NCBI GenBank assembly: GCA_026387355.1
Contig: JAPLLW010000007.1
Span: 1-42,197 of the forward strand
DNA: 42,197 bases
Source: Candidatus Omnitrophota bacterium
Lineage (GTDB): Bacteria; Omnitrophota; Gorgyraeia; Gygaellales; Profunditerraquicolaceae
Direction: 5' to 3'
Both the position numbers and the translations under genes were made by a program. Positions within the stretch are counted from its first letter, which is position 1. Each line of letters starts with the position of its first letter. The notes beneath the pieces are model-generated. The model worked only from the letters and a program-made list of their open reading frames with translations. It did not search any database and was not told where the DNA came from. Positions 7,545-15,954 of this stretch are shown one piece after another.

Positions 7545-8869
7545 TGACGCAATTAGAATACGCTAAAATAGGTAAACTTACTCCTCTAATGCGTAAAATC
7601 GCAAAAGTTGAAGGAGTTTTGCCTAAGCAATTATTAAATTATATAAAGACCGGTAAGGTTGTAATCCTGCAGAATAATTCCCACAATCTTAAAAAGCCCT
7701 GCGCAGTTGGTTTATCTCTGCGTACTAAAGTTAACTCCAATATAGGTACTTCAACCGATAAGTGTAGCATTAAGGATGAATTAAAGAAGCTGGCTGTATC
7801 AATAAAATACGGAGCTGACGCGGTTATGGATTTAAGCGTAGGCGGCTCTTTAAAAGCGATACGTAAAGAGATCCTAAGGCATTGCACTATTCCGCTGGGC
7901 ACAGTTCCAATTTATGAAATTGCCGTAAATGCGCAAGTTAGTAAGGGGACTTTTTTGAAATTCACTCCAACTGATATGCTCAGCGTTCTTGAGGAACAGG
8001 CAAAGCAAGGCGTTGATTTTTTTACCATTCATGCCGGAGTAACTAAAAATAATTTAGCTCTATTTAAGAAAAACAAAAGGGTCCTGGATATTGTTTCTAG
8101 GGGTGGAGCTATAATCGCCAACTGGATGAGTTATCATGAGGCAGAAAATCCTTTCTACGAATATTTTGACGAGATAATCGATATTGCTTATAAATATGAT
8201 GTGGTTTTATCACTCGGTGATGGGATGCGTCCGGGTTCAATTCTTGATGCTACAGATAAAGTGCAGATTGCAGAGCTTCAGACTTTAGGAGAGCTAGCGA
8301 AAATGGCAAGATCCAGGAATGTCCAGGTTATAATTGAAGGTCCGGGACATGTCCCTTTAAATCAAATTAAGGAAAATATTGTTTTAGAAAAAAAGCTTTG
8401 TGATCAGGCGCCATTTTATGTTTTGGGTCCTTTGGTAACGGATATAGCCAGCGGCTATGACCATATCAGCGCTTCAATCGGAGGCGCACTTGCTGCAAGT
8501 TTTGGCGCGGATTTTCTTTGTTATGTTACCCCAGCTGAACACTTGCGTCATCCTTCAATAGAAGATGTTAAAGAAGGGGTAATTGCTTCAAGGATTGCAG
8601 CTCATGCTGCTGATTTAGTAAAGAATAGAAAGTCTGCTATAAAATGGGATAGAGAAATGTCTTTGGCGCGCAAGGCGCGTGATTGGAAGAAGCAGATTAA
8701 GCTTTCCATAGATCCTGATAAGGCAAAAGAATATAGAAGGTCATCGCAGCCTAAGAATAGCGATGTATGTACAATGTGCGGGAATTATTGTTCAATTAAG
8801 CTGATGACGGAGTGCCTGCCTGCCGGCAGGCAGGGTCGGCCTACTGGCGGGAGTAATTTGCGGGCGTAG
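7544..8869 (+). CDS. thiC: Phosphomethylpyrimidine synthase
   Basis: 441 residues of the radical SAM superfamily enzyme that converts aminoimidazole ribotide to HMP phosphate. Typical segments are DAVMDLSVGG, DFFTIHAGVT, IANWMSYHEAENPFYEYFDEI, SLGDGMRPGS, IEGPGHVPL and GPLVTDIASGYDHI. The cluster-binding cysteines at the C-terminus read CTMCGNYCSIK. After this motif the protein ends with an unusual CLPAGRQGRPTGG tail encoded by a GC-rich palindrome (8815-8834). Its stop codon lies 8-10 nt inside the downstream tRNA gene, so the native stop was probably replaced when the palindrome inserted. It is the short form of ThiC, lacking the plant/proteobacterial N-terminal extension. Confidence 0.94.
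   Translation: MTQLEYAKIGKLTPLMRKIAKVEGVLPKQLLNYIKTGKVVILQNNSHNLKKPCAVGLSLRTKVNSNIGTSTDKCSIKDELKKLAVSIKYGADAVMDLSVGGSLKAIRKEILRHCTIPLGTVPIYEIAVNAQVSKGTFLKFTPTDMLSVLEEQAKQGVDFFTIHAGVTKNNLALFKKNKRVLDIVSRGGAIIANWMSYHEAENPFYEYFDEIIDIAYKYDVVLSLGDGMRPGSILDATDKVQIAELQTLGELAKMARSRNVQVIIEGPGHVPLNQIKENIVLEKKLCDQAPFYVLGPLVTDIASGYDHISASIGGALAASFGADFLCYVTPAEHLRHPSIEDVKEGVIASRIAAHAADLVKNRKSAIKWDREMSLARKARDWKKQIKLSIDPDKAKEYRRSSQPKNSDVCTMCGNYCSIKLMTECLPAGRQGRPTGGSNLRA
8815..8834. repeat. GC-rich 20-bp perfect palindrome in the 3' end of thiC
   Basis: Each half is CCTGCCTGCC or its complement, with no spacer. It is far more GC-rich than the surrounding DNA. Read in the thiC frame it encodes the CLPAGRQG peptide. 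Tails with this peptide are a familiar trace of a dispersed palindromic repeat in genomes from uncultured lineages (from memory). No second copy was noticed in this window. Confidence 0.8.
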
Positions 8870-8930
8870 TTCAATGGTAGAATGGCAGCTTCCCAAGCTG
8901 CAAACGGCGGTTCGATTCCGCTCGCCCGCT
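8860..8930 (+). tRNA. tRNA-Gly (anticodon CCC)
   Basis: 71 nt without encoded CCA. The acceptor stem GCGGGCG pairs with CGCCCGC at 8923-8929. The D arm GTTC/GAAT closes with a G-T pair. The anticodon stem GCAGC/GCTGC encloses loop TTCCCAA, giving anticodon CCC. The variable region is 4 nt (AAAC) and the T arm has the loop TTCGATT. It overlaps the last 10 nt of thiC, and the next gene starts 10 nt after it. Confidence 0.95.
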
Positions 8931-8940
8931 TTTAAAACTT

Positions 8941-9618
8941 ATGCAAAAGAATAAAATAAGAAACATTTTCATACTTGCAGTAATCTCTGTATTTATTTTA
9001 TCGGGTTGCGCAAGTATCTCAAGCGTAAATACCTCTTCGGTTCAGGTTAATAATTTGCCGGGTATTTATCATAACGTAGTAAAGGGAGAGACTCTATGGA
9101 AGATATCTAAGGTATACGGAGTTGATTTAGAAGAATTGGTCAAAATCAATCATATTACGGATGCAACTTCTATTGAGGTGGGACAAAAGATATTTATCCC
9201 GAGGCGTTTTAAACCGCAACCTCAGGCAGTTGAATATGGAGATAATGGTGATTTCACTTGGCCGCTGAAGGGGAAGGTGATCGCTACCTTTGGGCAGCAA
9301 ATTAACTATATGCTTAATAAAGGTATCAATATTCAGCCATATGGTTCAATAGATATAGTAGCTTCAAGATCGGGCAGAGTTGTTTTCTTAGGAGAAGATT
9401 TTGTCGGGTTTGGGAAGACAATAATTATTGATCACGGCGACGGTTTATTTACGGTTTACGGCAGGAATTCTTCTGTTTTTGTAAAAGCCGGAGATAACGT
9501 ACAGAAAGGCGCAGTAATTTCCAGAGCCGGATATAGCGGAAGAGACAAAAATACTTATTTGCATTTTGAGGTAAGGAAGGGGCAGGTTCCCCAGAACCCA
9601 TTATTTTATCTACCATGA
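8941..9618 (+). CDS. NlpD-like lipoprotein with LysM and degenerate LytM (M23) domain
   Basis: 225 residues. The signal peptide ends in a lipobox (FILSGCAS, Cys about 23). A LysM domain (about 40-87, YHNVVKGETLWKISKVYGV) binds peptidoglycan. The C-terminal M23/LytM fold (about 105-225) lacks most metal ligands: the usual HxGxD is KGINI, and the usual YAH is YGR. Only LHFEVR is intact. Loss of these residues is the mark of NlpD/EnvC-type activators of cell-division amidases rather than active endopeptidases. I infer an outer-membrane-anchored role in septal peptidoglycan hydrolysis. The 3' end overlaps the next gene by 4 nt. Confidence 0.85.
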   Translation: MQKNKIRNIFILAVISVFILSGCASISSVNTSSVQVNNLPGIYHNVVKGETLWKISKVYGVDLEELVKINHITDATSIEVGQKIFIPRRFKPQPQAVEYGDNGDFTWPLKGKVIATFGQQINYMLNKGINIQPYGSIDIVASRSGRVVFLGEDFVGFGKTIIIDHGDGLFTVYGRNSSVFVKAGDNVQKGAVISRAGYSGRDKNTYLHFEVRKGQVPQNPLFYLP

Positions 9619-11207
9619 ATAAAAGCGTATTTTTTGAACGTAAATCGTATCTAGAGTTACTAAATAAACGCGTAAGCGGTTTAAAAGATAATTACCGCCA
9701 GAATATCGCTATTATTGGGGATGAACTGGTAGGCAAGACTTCAATTATCTTTAAGTTTCTGGAAAAGTTTCAGGATCCGAATATTATTACTCTTTATTTT
9801 GAGGCAAGACCGGAGTCTTTGAATTCTTTTGCGCGTAGATTTATCGGTATCCTTTTGTATAATTTTCTCCTAAGAAGCGCGATGCCTTTAAAAGAAGATT
9901 TGGATTTCTTAATCGCTAAATCCGAGAAGTATATACCGCAGACAATTGAGAAGATCAGGTTAATTTTAAATAGCTTGAGCAAGAGGAAGAAGATCAATAT
10001 CTTTACGGATTTAAATTTATTATGTGAGCTTATACATCAGGAGACCGGAAAGTATTGCGTGGTTATTTTTGATGAATTTCAGAACCTGGAGAGTATTAAT
10101 ATCGCTACTCTTTATCGTGAATGGTCTAAGCTTCTGGTTACCAATAAGAATACTATGTATATAATTGTTAGCTCCATGAAGTTTAAGACAAAAAACATAC
10201 TCTCTAAGAATCTTTCCCTATTATTCGGAAACTTTGAGGTAGTAACTGTTGAACCTTTTGATATAAAGGTGAGTGAAGAATATCTGTTAAATAGACTAGA
10301 GGGGGTAAACATAAGTGCTCCCTTAAAAGATTTTATAGTTTACTTTACCGGTGGCTACCCCTTGTATCTGGAACTAGTGGTTAATGCAATACTTGAGAAT
10401 AAACAGATGGAGTTATGCGATATCCTGGAGAATATGCTTTTTGATTCTTCAGGAGCATTAAATCAAAGATTCTCTAATTATATAAAACGATTTCTAGACC
10501 TTTCTTTTGCTAACGATTATATATCTATCTTATATTTAATTGCTAGTGGTAGGAATAAGATTAAGGATATTGCGCACATCTTGCGCATGCAGAAGAAAGA
10601 TTTTATTTTACGTATGAATCATCTGCTTGAGCTTGACGCCATTGCGCGTAGCGGAGATTTCTTAAAGATCAACGATAGGGTATTTAACTATTGGATTAAA
10701 TTTGTTTATCAGGAGAAGCTCCATTCTTTAACCTTTGATGCCAGAAGTCAGAAGGCAAAATTGCGCGATAGCCTTAAAAGCATGATTCAGGAGTTTTTAG
10801 TTAACGCGCAAAAGCCGCTGGTAGAAAGGATGAATGAGCTTCTACGGCTTTTTGAGAACGAAATGGTGCAGATGGAGAGGAAGAAGGTGCGTCTGAATCA
10901 TTTTCGCGAAATAAAGCCTTTGGAATTCCATAGCAAGGTACTTAAGAACGGATTAATCGGCCGTTCCCAAGAGAGCCTTTGGATCGTAGCCGTAAAAGCA
11001 GATCTGTTGACCGAGGATGATATTGTGGAATTCTCCAGGGAGTGCAGGAGATATCGTCACAAGCTCCAAAGAAAGATAATTGTCACTCTTAAAGATATTG
11101 ACATGAATACCCGACTGCGTGCTTTGGAAGAAAAGATATGGACTTGGGATATTAATAGCTTAAACCAAATCCTTGATTTGTATTCAAGGCCAAGGGTGAT
11201 TGCGTGA
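9615..11207 (+). CDS. P-loop ATPase with C-terminal nuclease-like domain (archaeal ATPase/DUF234 type)
   Basis: 530 residues. An STAND/AAA-like ATPase domain has Walker A GDELVGKTS (about 35-43) and Walker B YCVVIFDEFQNL (about 147-158), then a helical/winged-helix region (about 290-370). The C-terminal portion (about 380-530), with HSKVLKNGLIGRSQESLWIVAVKAD, resembles the restriction-endonuclease-like DUF234 domain seen in MJ-type archaeal ATPases, but the usual catalytic D/ExK set is not clear. Function is unknown. It is translationally linked to the NlpD-like gene before it and to the phosphodiesterase after it (GTGA overlap). Confidence 0.65.
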   Translation: MNKSVFFERKSYLELLNKRVSGLKDNYRQNIAIIGDELVGKTSIIFKFLEKFQDPNIITLYFEARPESLNSFARRFIGILLYNFLLRSAMPLKEDLDFLIAKSEKYIPQTIEKIRLILNSLSKRKKINIFTDLNLLCELIHQETGKYCVVIFDEFQNLESINIATLYREWSKLLVTNKNTMYIIVSSMKFKTKNILSKNLSLLFGNFEVVTVEPFDIKVSEEYLLNRLEGVNISAPLKDFIVYFTGGYPLYLELVVNAILENKQMELCDILENMLFDSSGALNQRFSNYIKRFLDLSFANDYISILYLIASGRNKIKDIAHILRMQKKDFILRMNHLLELDAIARSGDFLKINDRVFNYWIKFVYQEKLHSLTFDARSQKAKLRDSLKSMIQEFLVNAQKPLVERMNELLRLFENEMVQMERKKVRLNHFREIKPLEFHSKVLKNGLIGRSQESLWIVAVKADLLTEDDIVEFSRECRRYRHKLQRKIIVTLKDIDMNTRLRALEEKIWTWDINSLNQILDLYSRPRVIA

Positions 11208-11692
11208 AAATAGTGGCTATTGCTGATACTCATATTCCTGAACGTTCGGATAAACTGCCTTTAGAATTATTGGAAGAGATTAAGCTTGCTGATGCAGTTA
11301 TTCACGCCGGAGATTTTGTAAGTTTAGAGCTATTTAAAGAATTAAAAGCTATCTGTAAACAGGTGATTGCGGTCAGGGGGAATATGGATGCCGGAGAATT
11401 AGCAAAAGAACTTCCGGAGAAAGAGATCTTTAAGGTCGGTAAATTTAGAATAGGGGTTATGCACGGATATGGCGCCCCGGGAAGGGTTGCGGAGCTGCTG
11501 CTCCTTGAGTTTAAGAAGGATAAATTGGATATGATCGTATTCGGTCATTCGCATACTCCTCTAAATGAGAAAATAGGTTCGGTGATTATGTTTAACCCGG
11601 GCAGTCCAACTGATAAAGTCTTTGCCCCTTATGTCTCTTATGGGGTAATTGAGATTGACGACAAGATTGAAGCAAAAATAGTTAAGCTATAA
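11204..11692 (+). CDS. YfcE/MJ0936-type metallophosphoesterase
   Basis: 162 residues. All metal-binding motifs of the calcineurin-like phosphoesterase family are present: ADTHIPE (DxH), HAGDFV (GD), VRGNMD (GNxD), MHGYG and FGHSHTP (GHxH). Members hydrolyse phosphodiesters, often cyclic nucleotides, in vitro; the physiological substrate is unknown. The GTG start overlaps the TGA of the preceding ATPase gene. Confidence 0.87.
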   Translation: MKIVAIADTHIPERSDKLPLELLEEIKLADAVIHAGDFVSLELFKELKAICKQVIAVRGNMDAGELAKELPEKEIFKVGKFRIGVMHGYGAPGRVAELLLLEFKKDKLDMIVFGHSHTPLNEKIGSVIMFNPGSPTDKVFAPYVSYGVIEIDDKIEAKIVKL

Positions 11693-11694
11693 AT

Positions 11695-12174
11695 ATGAAT
11701 AAACTTTGGGCGCCCTGGAGAATTAACTACATAAGAAATATCAAGCAAAAGGGTTGCGTATTTTGTAAGGGTAAAGGCAAAGATTCAAAGGCTTGCGTAA
11801 TATTTGAAACTGACTATGCCAGGGTTATGTTGAATATTTTCCCTTATAATAACGGACATATCTTAGTTGCTCCGGTTAGGCATGTAGCGAGGCTTGATCA
11901 ATTGAAGCAAAAAGAGGTATTAGGCTTATTCGCTGCTTTAACTAAGTCCCAAAAATTGCTGGATAAAGTTTTAAAGCCCAATGGTTATAATATTGGGATA
12001 AATTTATCCAGGAGCGCAGGCGCAGGGATTACCGGTCATTTGCATATACATATTGTTCCGCGTTGGATTGGAGACACAAATTTCATGCCTGTTCTTTTTG
12101 GCACAAAGGTTATTTCGCAATCATTGGATGAATTACGCAAACAGTTAAAAAATGCTTACGCAAAAACAAATTAA
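11695..12174 (+). CDS. HIT family hydrolase (Ap4A-type)
   Basis: 159 residues. It starts LWAPWRINYIR, followed by a GCVFCK zinc-binding pair and the histidine triad GHLHIHIVPRW (about 117-127). The length and the APWR start match the HIT subgroup annotated as diadenosine tetraphosphate hydrolase/phosphorylase. It is cytosolic. The 3' end overlaps the dGTPase-like gene by 23 nt. Confidence 0.88.
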   Translation: MNKLWAPWRINYIRNIKQKGCVFCKGKGKDSKACVIFETDYARVMLNIFPYNNGHILVAPVRHVARLDQLKQKEVLGLFAALTKSQKLLDKVLKPNGYNIGINLSRSAGAGITGHLHIHIVPRWIGDTNFMPVLFGTKVISQSLDELRKQLKNAYAKTN

Positions 12175-13306
12175 GAAGTTAGAGAATCTTACGCTTGCCA
12201 CTTATGCTGTAAAAAGTTCTGATAGCTTAGGTAGGGTTTATTCTGAGAAGGAGCATGCTTATAGGTCTAATTATCAGCGTGATCGGGATAGGGTAGTGCA
12301 TAGTGCTGCTTTTAGAAGGCTGGAATATAAAACTCAGGTGTTTGTGAATCATGAGGGGGATTATTATCGCACTAGATTAACGCATACAATAGAAGTTGCG
12401 CAGATAGCAAGGACTATAGCCGCAGCATTAAGATTGAATATTGATTTAACCGAAGCAATAGCCCTTGCCCATGATTTAGGGCATACTGCATTTGGTCATT
12501 CCGGTGAAGAGGCGCTCAATGAATTAATGACTAAAAGCGGCGGGTTCAATCATAATGCCCATGGGCTTAGGGTTGTAGAGTATCTTGAGGAAAGATACCC
12601 TGATTTCCCCGGCTTGAACTTAACTTGGGAGGTAAGGGAAGGGATAGTTAAGCATTCAACAACTTTTGATATAGCCTTAAAGATAAAAGGTTATTCTCAT
12701 AAAGAATTACCGAATCTCGAGACGCAGGTGGTTGATATTGCTGATGAAATAGCTTATGATAATCATGATCTCGACGATGGATTAACCTCCGGTTTAATCA
12801 AAGAGTCTGACCTTGAAAACCTAGCTATGTGGAACAGGATAAAAGTGAGCATACCTGATAAATATTCAAAATTATCTCCGGAAAAAAGGAAGTACCTGAT
12901 TATTAGATCGTTAATAAACTTGCAGGTTACAGATCTAATCACTGAGACCGAAAAGAATATTATCAAGCATAAACTTAAGTCTTATAAGGATGCCAAGAAG
13001 ATAGATAAAAAGATTGTTACTTTTAGTCAGGATATGCTAAAATTAAGGAGACCTTTACGAGAGTTTCTTATGGAGAGGCTCTATCAGCACTACAGGGTAG
13101 TGCGCATGAGCATTAAGGCAAAACGCTTTATCCAGGAATTATTTAAAGTTTATATTGATAATCCAAGGCAGTTACCGGCAGAAATCCAGAAGAGGATAAG
13201 TAAGGATGGCGTAAGAAGGGCAGTTTGTGATTATATCGCCGGTATGACCGATAGGTATGCACTAGATGAATACAAAAAATTATTTAACCCCTACGAAAAA
13301 GTATAA
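12152..13306 (+). CDS. dgt: dGTPase-like HD domain phosphohydrolase
   Basis: 384 residues. RVVHSAAFRRLEYKTQVFV and RTRLTHTIEVAQIARTIA precede the HD motif ALAHDLGHTAFGHSGEEAL. The Asp ligand occurs in VVDIADEIAYDNHDLDDGL. This is the shorter dGTPase-like class that removes triphosphate from deoxynucleotides in the cytosol. Its first codons lie within the HIT gene and its last 41 nt overlap the next gene, so the cluster is very compact. Confidence 0.88.
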   Translation: MLTQKQIKKLENLTLATYAVKSSDSLGRVYSEKEHAYRSNYQRDRDRVVHSAAFRRLEYKTQVFVNHEGDYYRTRLTHTIEVAQIARTIAAALRLNIDLTEAIALAHDLGHTAFGHSGEEALNELMTKSGGFNHNAHGLRVVEYLEERYPDFPGLNLTWEVREGIVKHSTTFDIALKIKGYSHKELPNLETQVVDIADEIAYDNHDLDDGLTSGLIKESDLENLAMWNRIKVSIPDKYSKLSPEKRKYLIIRSLINLQVTDLITETEKNIIKHKLKSYKDAKKIDKKIVTFSQDMLKLRRPLREFLMERLYQHYRVVRMSIKAKRFIQELFKVYIDNPRQLPAEIQKRISKDGVRRAVCDYIAGMTDRYALDEYKKLFNPYEKV

Positions 13307-14316
13307 AACCCTGATTTCTTCCATCCATAGTATATACAGGCTGGTAAATTCTACTTATGAATTGAAGGAACTAATTCCTAGGTTAGCCAGGCTAATCTCG
13401 CAGATATTAAACGCCCGCTATTGCCAGATAATTATGCTTGATCAGATTAAAATGCCTGATTAACGGAAAGAATAAGTCTCTTTCGGAGGAAAGGACAAAG
13501 ATTGTTAATAGACTTGAGAAAAGAATACTAAAAACTAGTTCTGTAATAGCGCAAGGCAATATTTTGGCTGCACCCTTAATTTCAGAAGACCTAATCGGTA
13601 TTATAGTGATTAAGCGCGATAAGAATTCGCCTCCCTTTGAAAGGTTTGATGAGGAAGCGCTTATGACTTTAGTGGAACAGGCGATAATCGGGATTAGGAA
13701 CCTGGAGCTTTACGAAGAGCAGGAGAAGATAGTTTTTGGAAGCATAAAATCTTTGGTTACATTATTAGACACCCGCGTGCCACAGGAATACACGCACTCA
13801 CCTTATTTTTCCCGTTTGGTAACCGCGATAGGCAACGAGATGCATTTGGATGATAAGCAGATTCAGAGCCTTAAATACGCCAGTCTTTTGCATGATACGG
13901 GAAAAGTGGATATCCCTCCGGAGATATTGACTAAAACTACTAAGTTGACCTCCAGGGAATACGATATTATTAAAAAGCATCCGCTGAAGGGTGCAGAGAT
14001 TCTCCGCCCTTTGCAGGTGCTTAAGCCGGTTATACCGATAATTATGCATCACCATGAAAAATTTGATGGCACAGGTTATCCGTCTAGATTAAAGAAGGGT
14101 CAGATTCCTGAGGGCGCACGAATTATGGCGGTTGCAGACGCTTTTGAAGCCATGGTTTACGGGAGGCCCTACCGCGAGAGAAAAGATATAGCTTCAGCAA
14201 TAAAAGAAATAAAGAAGAAGAGCGGAAGTCAGTTTGATCCTAGGGTAGTAGAAGCATTTCTAAAGGTTATCAAAAAGATTAACACCAAGGTTTATTTAAA
14301 ACAAAAAACGCGTTAA
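13266..14316 (+). pseudogene. GAF/HD-GYP domain protein split by a frameshift
   Basis: Two frames join into one protein. Frame A (13266-13463) encodes a GAF N-terminus ending ARYCQIIMLDQIK. Frame B, open from 13438 to 14316, continues with CLINGKNKSL, the rest of GAF (to about residue 160) and an HD-GYP domain. HD-GYP motifs are intact: LLHDTGKVDIPP, HHHEKFDGTGYP and MAVADAFEAM. Removing one A from the A4 run at 13449-13452 restores a single frame of about 349 residues. An intact protein would be a sensor that hydrolyses cyclic di-GMP. It may be a true pseudogene, an assembly error or two peptides; frame B could start from TTG at 13438. Confidence 0.75.
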
Positions 14317-14329
14317 TTTAATACTTTCT

Positions 14330-14875
14330 ATGGAAAGGCAATCCTCCTCGCAGTTAGAGTTATTCTCAGAAACAGGGGTGGTTAATGATTCAAGCAAGAA
14401 GCCTGTTTCTAGAAACCCGATTTTAACGCGTATCTGGAATCATGAGAAAACAATACTTGTGGTTATCTCTGTTTTGTTGGTTGGTATAATTTCTTTTTCG
14501 TTGGGAGTGGAAAAGGGTAAGCGTATGGTCTTAGCCGTCCAGGTTAACCCAGAAGTTGCAAAGGATGCATTAAGTGCAAATCCAGTAAGCGTACCCCAAG
14601 TGCAGATATTGGTTAAGAAGGAAGAGGTGCTTAAAGCCTCTAACCCAATCACGCAGCAGGGTTCTTTTACAATTCAGGTGGCTAGTTTTAAAACTAAGGA
14701 TAGTGCTCAAAGAGAAGCAGAGTTTTTGAAGAAAAAAGGGTTTAGCACGTTGTTTATAAACAAAAATAGCTACATAGTTTTATGCGTAGGAAATTTCCCT
14801 AATAAAGAAACTGCGCTTCCTTTATTATCGGAATTAAATAAACGTTATAGAAGCTGCTATATAAGGAGGTTATAA
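14330..14875 (+). CDS. SPOR domain membrane protein
   Basis: 181 residues. A charged cytosolic N-terminus (1-42) leads into one membrane helix (about 44-63), then a periplasmic linker and a C-terminal SPOR domain (about 107-181; FTIQVASFKTKDSAQREAEFL and a final YIRRL). SPOR domains bind denuded glycan strands at division sites. It has the DedD/FtsN-like architecture but no other recognisable domain. It sits directly upstream of the small basic protein. Confidence 0.85.
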   Translation: MERQSSSQLELFSETGVVNDSSKKPVSRNPILTRIWNHEKTILVVISVLLVGIISFSLGVEKGKRMVLAVQVNPEVAKDALSANPVSVPQVQILVKKEEVLKASNPITQQGSFTIQVASFKTKDSAQREAEFLKKKGFSTLFINKNSYIVLCVGNFPNKETALPLLSELNKRYRSCYIRRL

Positions 14876-14880
14876 AAGTC

Positions 14881-15168
14881 ATGTCAATACATCCGTCATT
14901 AACAATATCTGAAAAAGATAAAAAACAAAGATCAGTCTTAAAGCGCACAGAGCGTATCAGGGCTATGTCTGAAAAGGGCAAATGGATAGAGGGGGATATG
15001 GTTTACGGTTTGCCTAAGTTAAAGACTGTAAGGATCAAGATTAAGAAAGAGAAGGCAGAGAAGGTTGAGACTGCAGCTACCCCTGGAGCAACCGCTGAAG
15101 CAGCCGCACCTGCGTCCAAAGAGGCCCCAGCCGGGAAGTCAGCAGCTAAGTCTCAGGAAAAGAAATAA
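14881..15168 (+). CDS. Small basic protein of the PVC type (TIGR04137-like) with extended tail
   Basis: 95 residues. MSIHPSLTISEKDKKQRSVL, RTERIRAMSEKGKW and SVYGLPK-like VYGLPKLKTVRIKIKK match the small basic protein family known from Chlamydiae, Verrucomicrobia and related phyla, whose function is unknown (ribosome association has been suggested). The family core ends near residue 58. Here a further tail of about 37 Ala/Glu/Lys/Pro-rich residues follows. A perfect AAGGAGG (14863-14869) lies 11 nt before the ATG, suggesting strong translation. It is a useful lineage marker. Confidence 0.85.
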   Translation: MSIHPSLTISEKDKKQRSVLKRTERIRAMSEKGKWIEGDMVYGLPKLKTVRIKIKKEKAEKVETAATPGATAEAAAPASKEAPAGKSAAKSQEKK

Positions 15169-15171
15169 TTA

Positions 15172-15954
15172 ATGCGTTTGAGAAATCCAACTAGTAGATT
15201 TATTTTCTTAGTTCTGATTCTAATATTAGTTTATAATGTATCTTTTGCCGATGAGCTGACTCCATTTACCGGTGAGATTAATGCGAATAATATTAATTTA
15301 CGTTCAGACGCAACAACTTCTGCTTCCGTAATCGGGGTTTTAAATAAAGGTGAAAGGATAGAAGTTGTTTTGGCCTTGTATGAGTGGTATAAGATTCGCT
15401 TGCCTAAGAATCTGCCAATTTATATCAAGAAATCCCTCGCAAGCTGCATTGATTATAGCCAGCCTCAATCAACGCATGAATTAAAACCATGTTTAACTGC
15501 CAAGGTTTCAAATGATCGCGTTAATATCAGGGCTAAGCCTTCCGAATCATCTGCTATTGTAGGTGTTGCAGATAAAAATGAGATAATCAGCGTAATTGCT
15601 GAAGAAAGCTCCTGGTATAAAATCGAACCTGTCCAGAACAGTTTTGGGTGGATTCATAAAAAGTTTGTCGATATTGTCAAGCTAAGGCAGGAAAAGGTCA
15701 TTTCTCCCGCTATTATACAAGAAGAAAATCTTGTTGTGCTAAAAGGCGTAGTAAGACCTTACGGTAACGTTTTCAGGCGTAAAGCTACGCACAGACTTGT
15801 AACTGCGGATAATAAGGTTTTTCTGCTTAAAGGGAACCGTTCTAGTCTGAATGCTCTTAATCATAAAGAAGTAAAAGTAATCGGTAAAATAATCAGTCTA
15901 CAAGCCGCAAAGACGCCTATAGTAGAAGTAAGGATTATTGAGGTAGCTAGTTGA
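15172..15954 (+). CDS. Secreted protein with two bacterial SH3 domains
   Basis: 260 residues. A signal peptide (about 1-26, hydrophobic FIFLVLILILVYNVSFA) is followed by SH3b repeat 1 (about 33-88, NANNINLRSDATTSASVIG) and repeat 2 (about 108-165, SNDRVNIRAKPSESSAIVG). A C-terminal beta-rich domain (about 180-258) has GVVRPYGNVFRRKATHRLV and a final IVEVRIIEV. SH3b domains often bind cell-wall peptides, which suggests a periplasmic envelope role. The next gene starts in its stop codon (TTGA). Confidence 0.78.
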   Translation: MRLRNPTSRFIFLVLILILVYNVSFADELTPFTGEINANNINLRSDATTSASVIGVLNKGERIEVVLALYEWYKIRLPKNLPIYIKKSLASCIDYSQPQSTHELKPCLTAKVSNDRVNIRAKPSESSAIVGVADKNEIISVIAEESSWYKIEPVQNSFGWIHKKFVDIVKLRQEKVISPAIIQEENLVVLKGVVRPYGNVFRRKATHRLVTADNKVFLLKGNRSSLNALNHKEVKVIGKIISLQAAKTPIVEVRIIEVAS

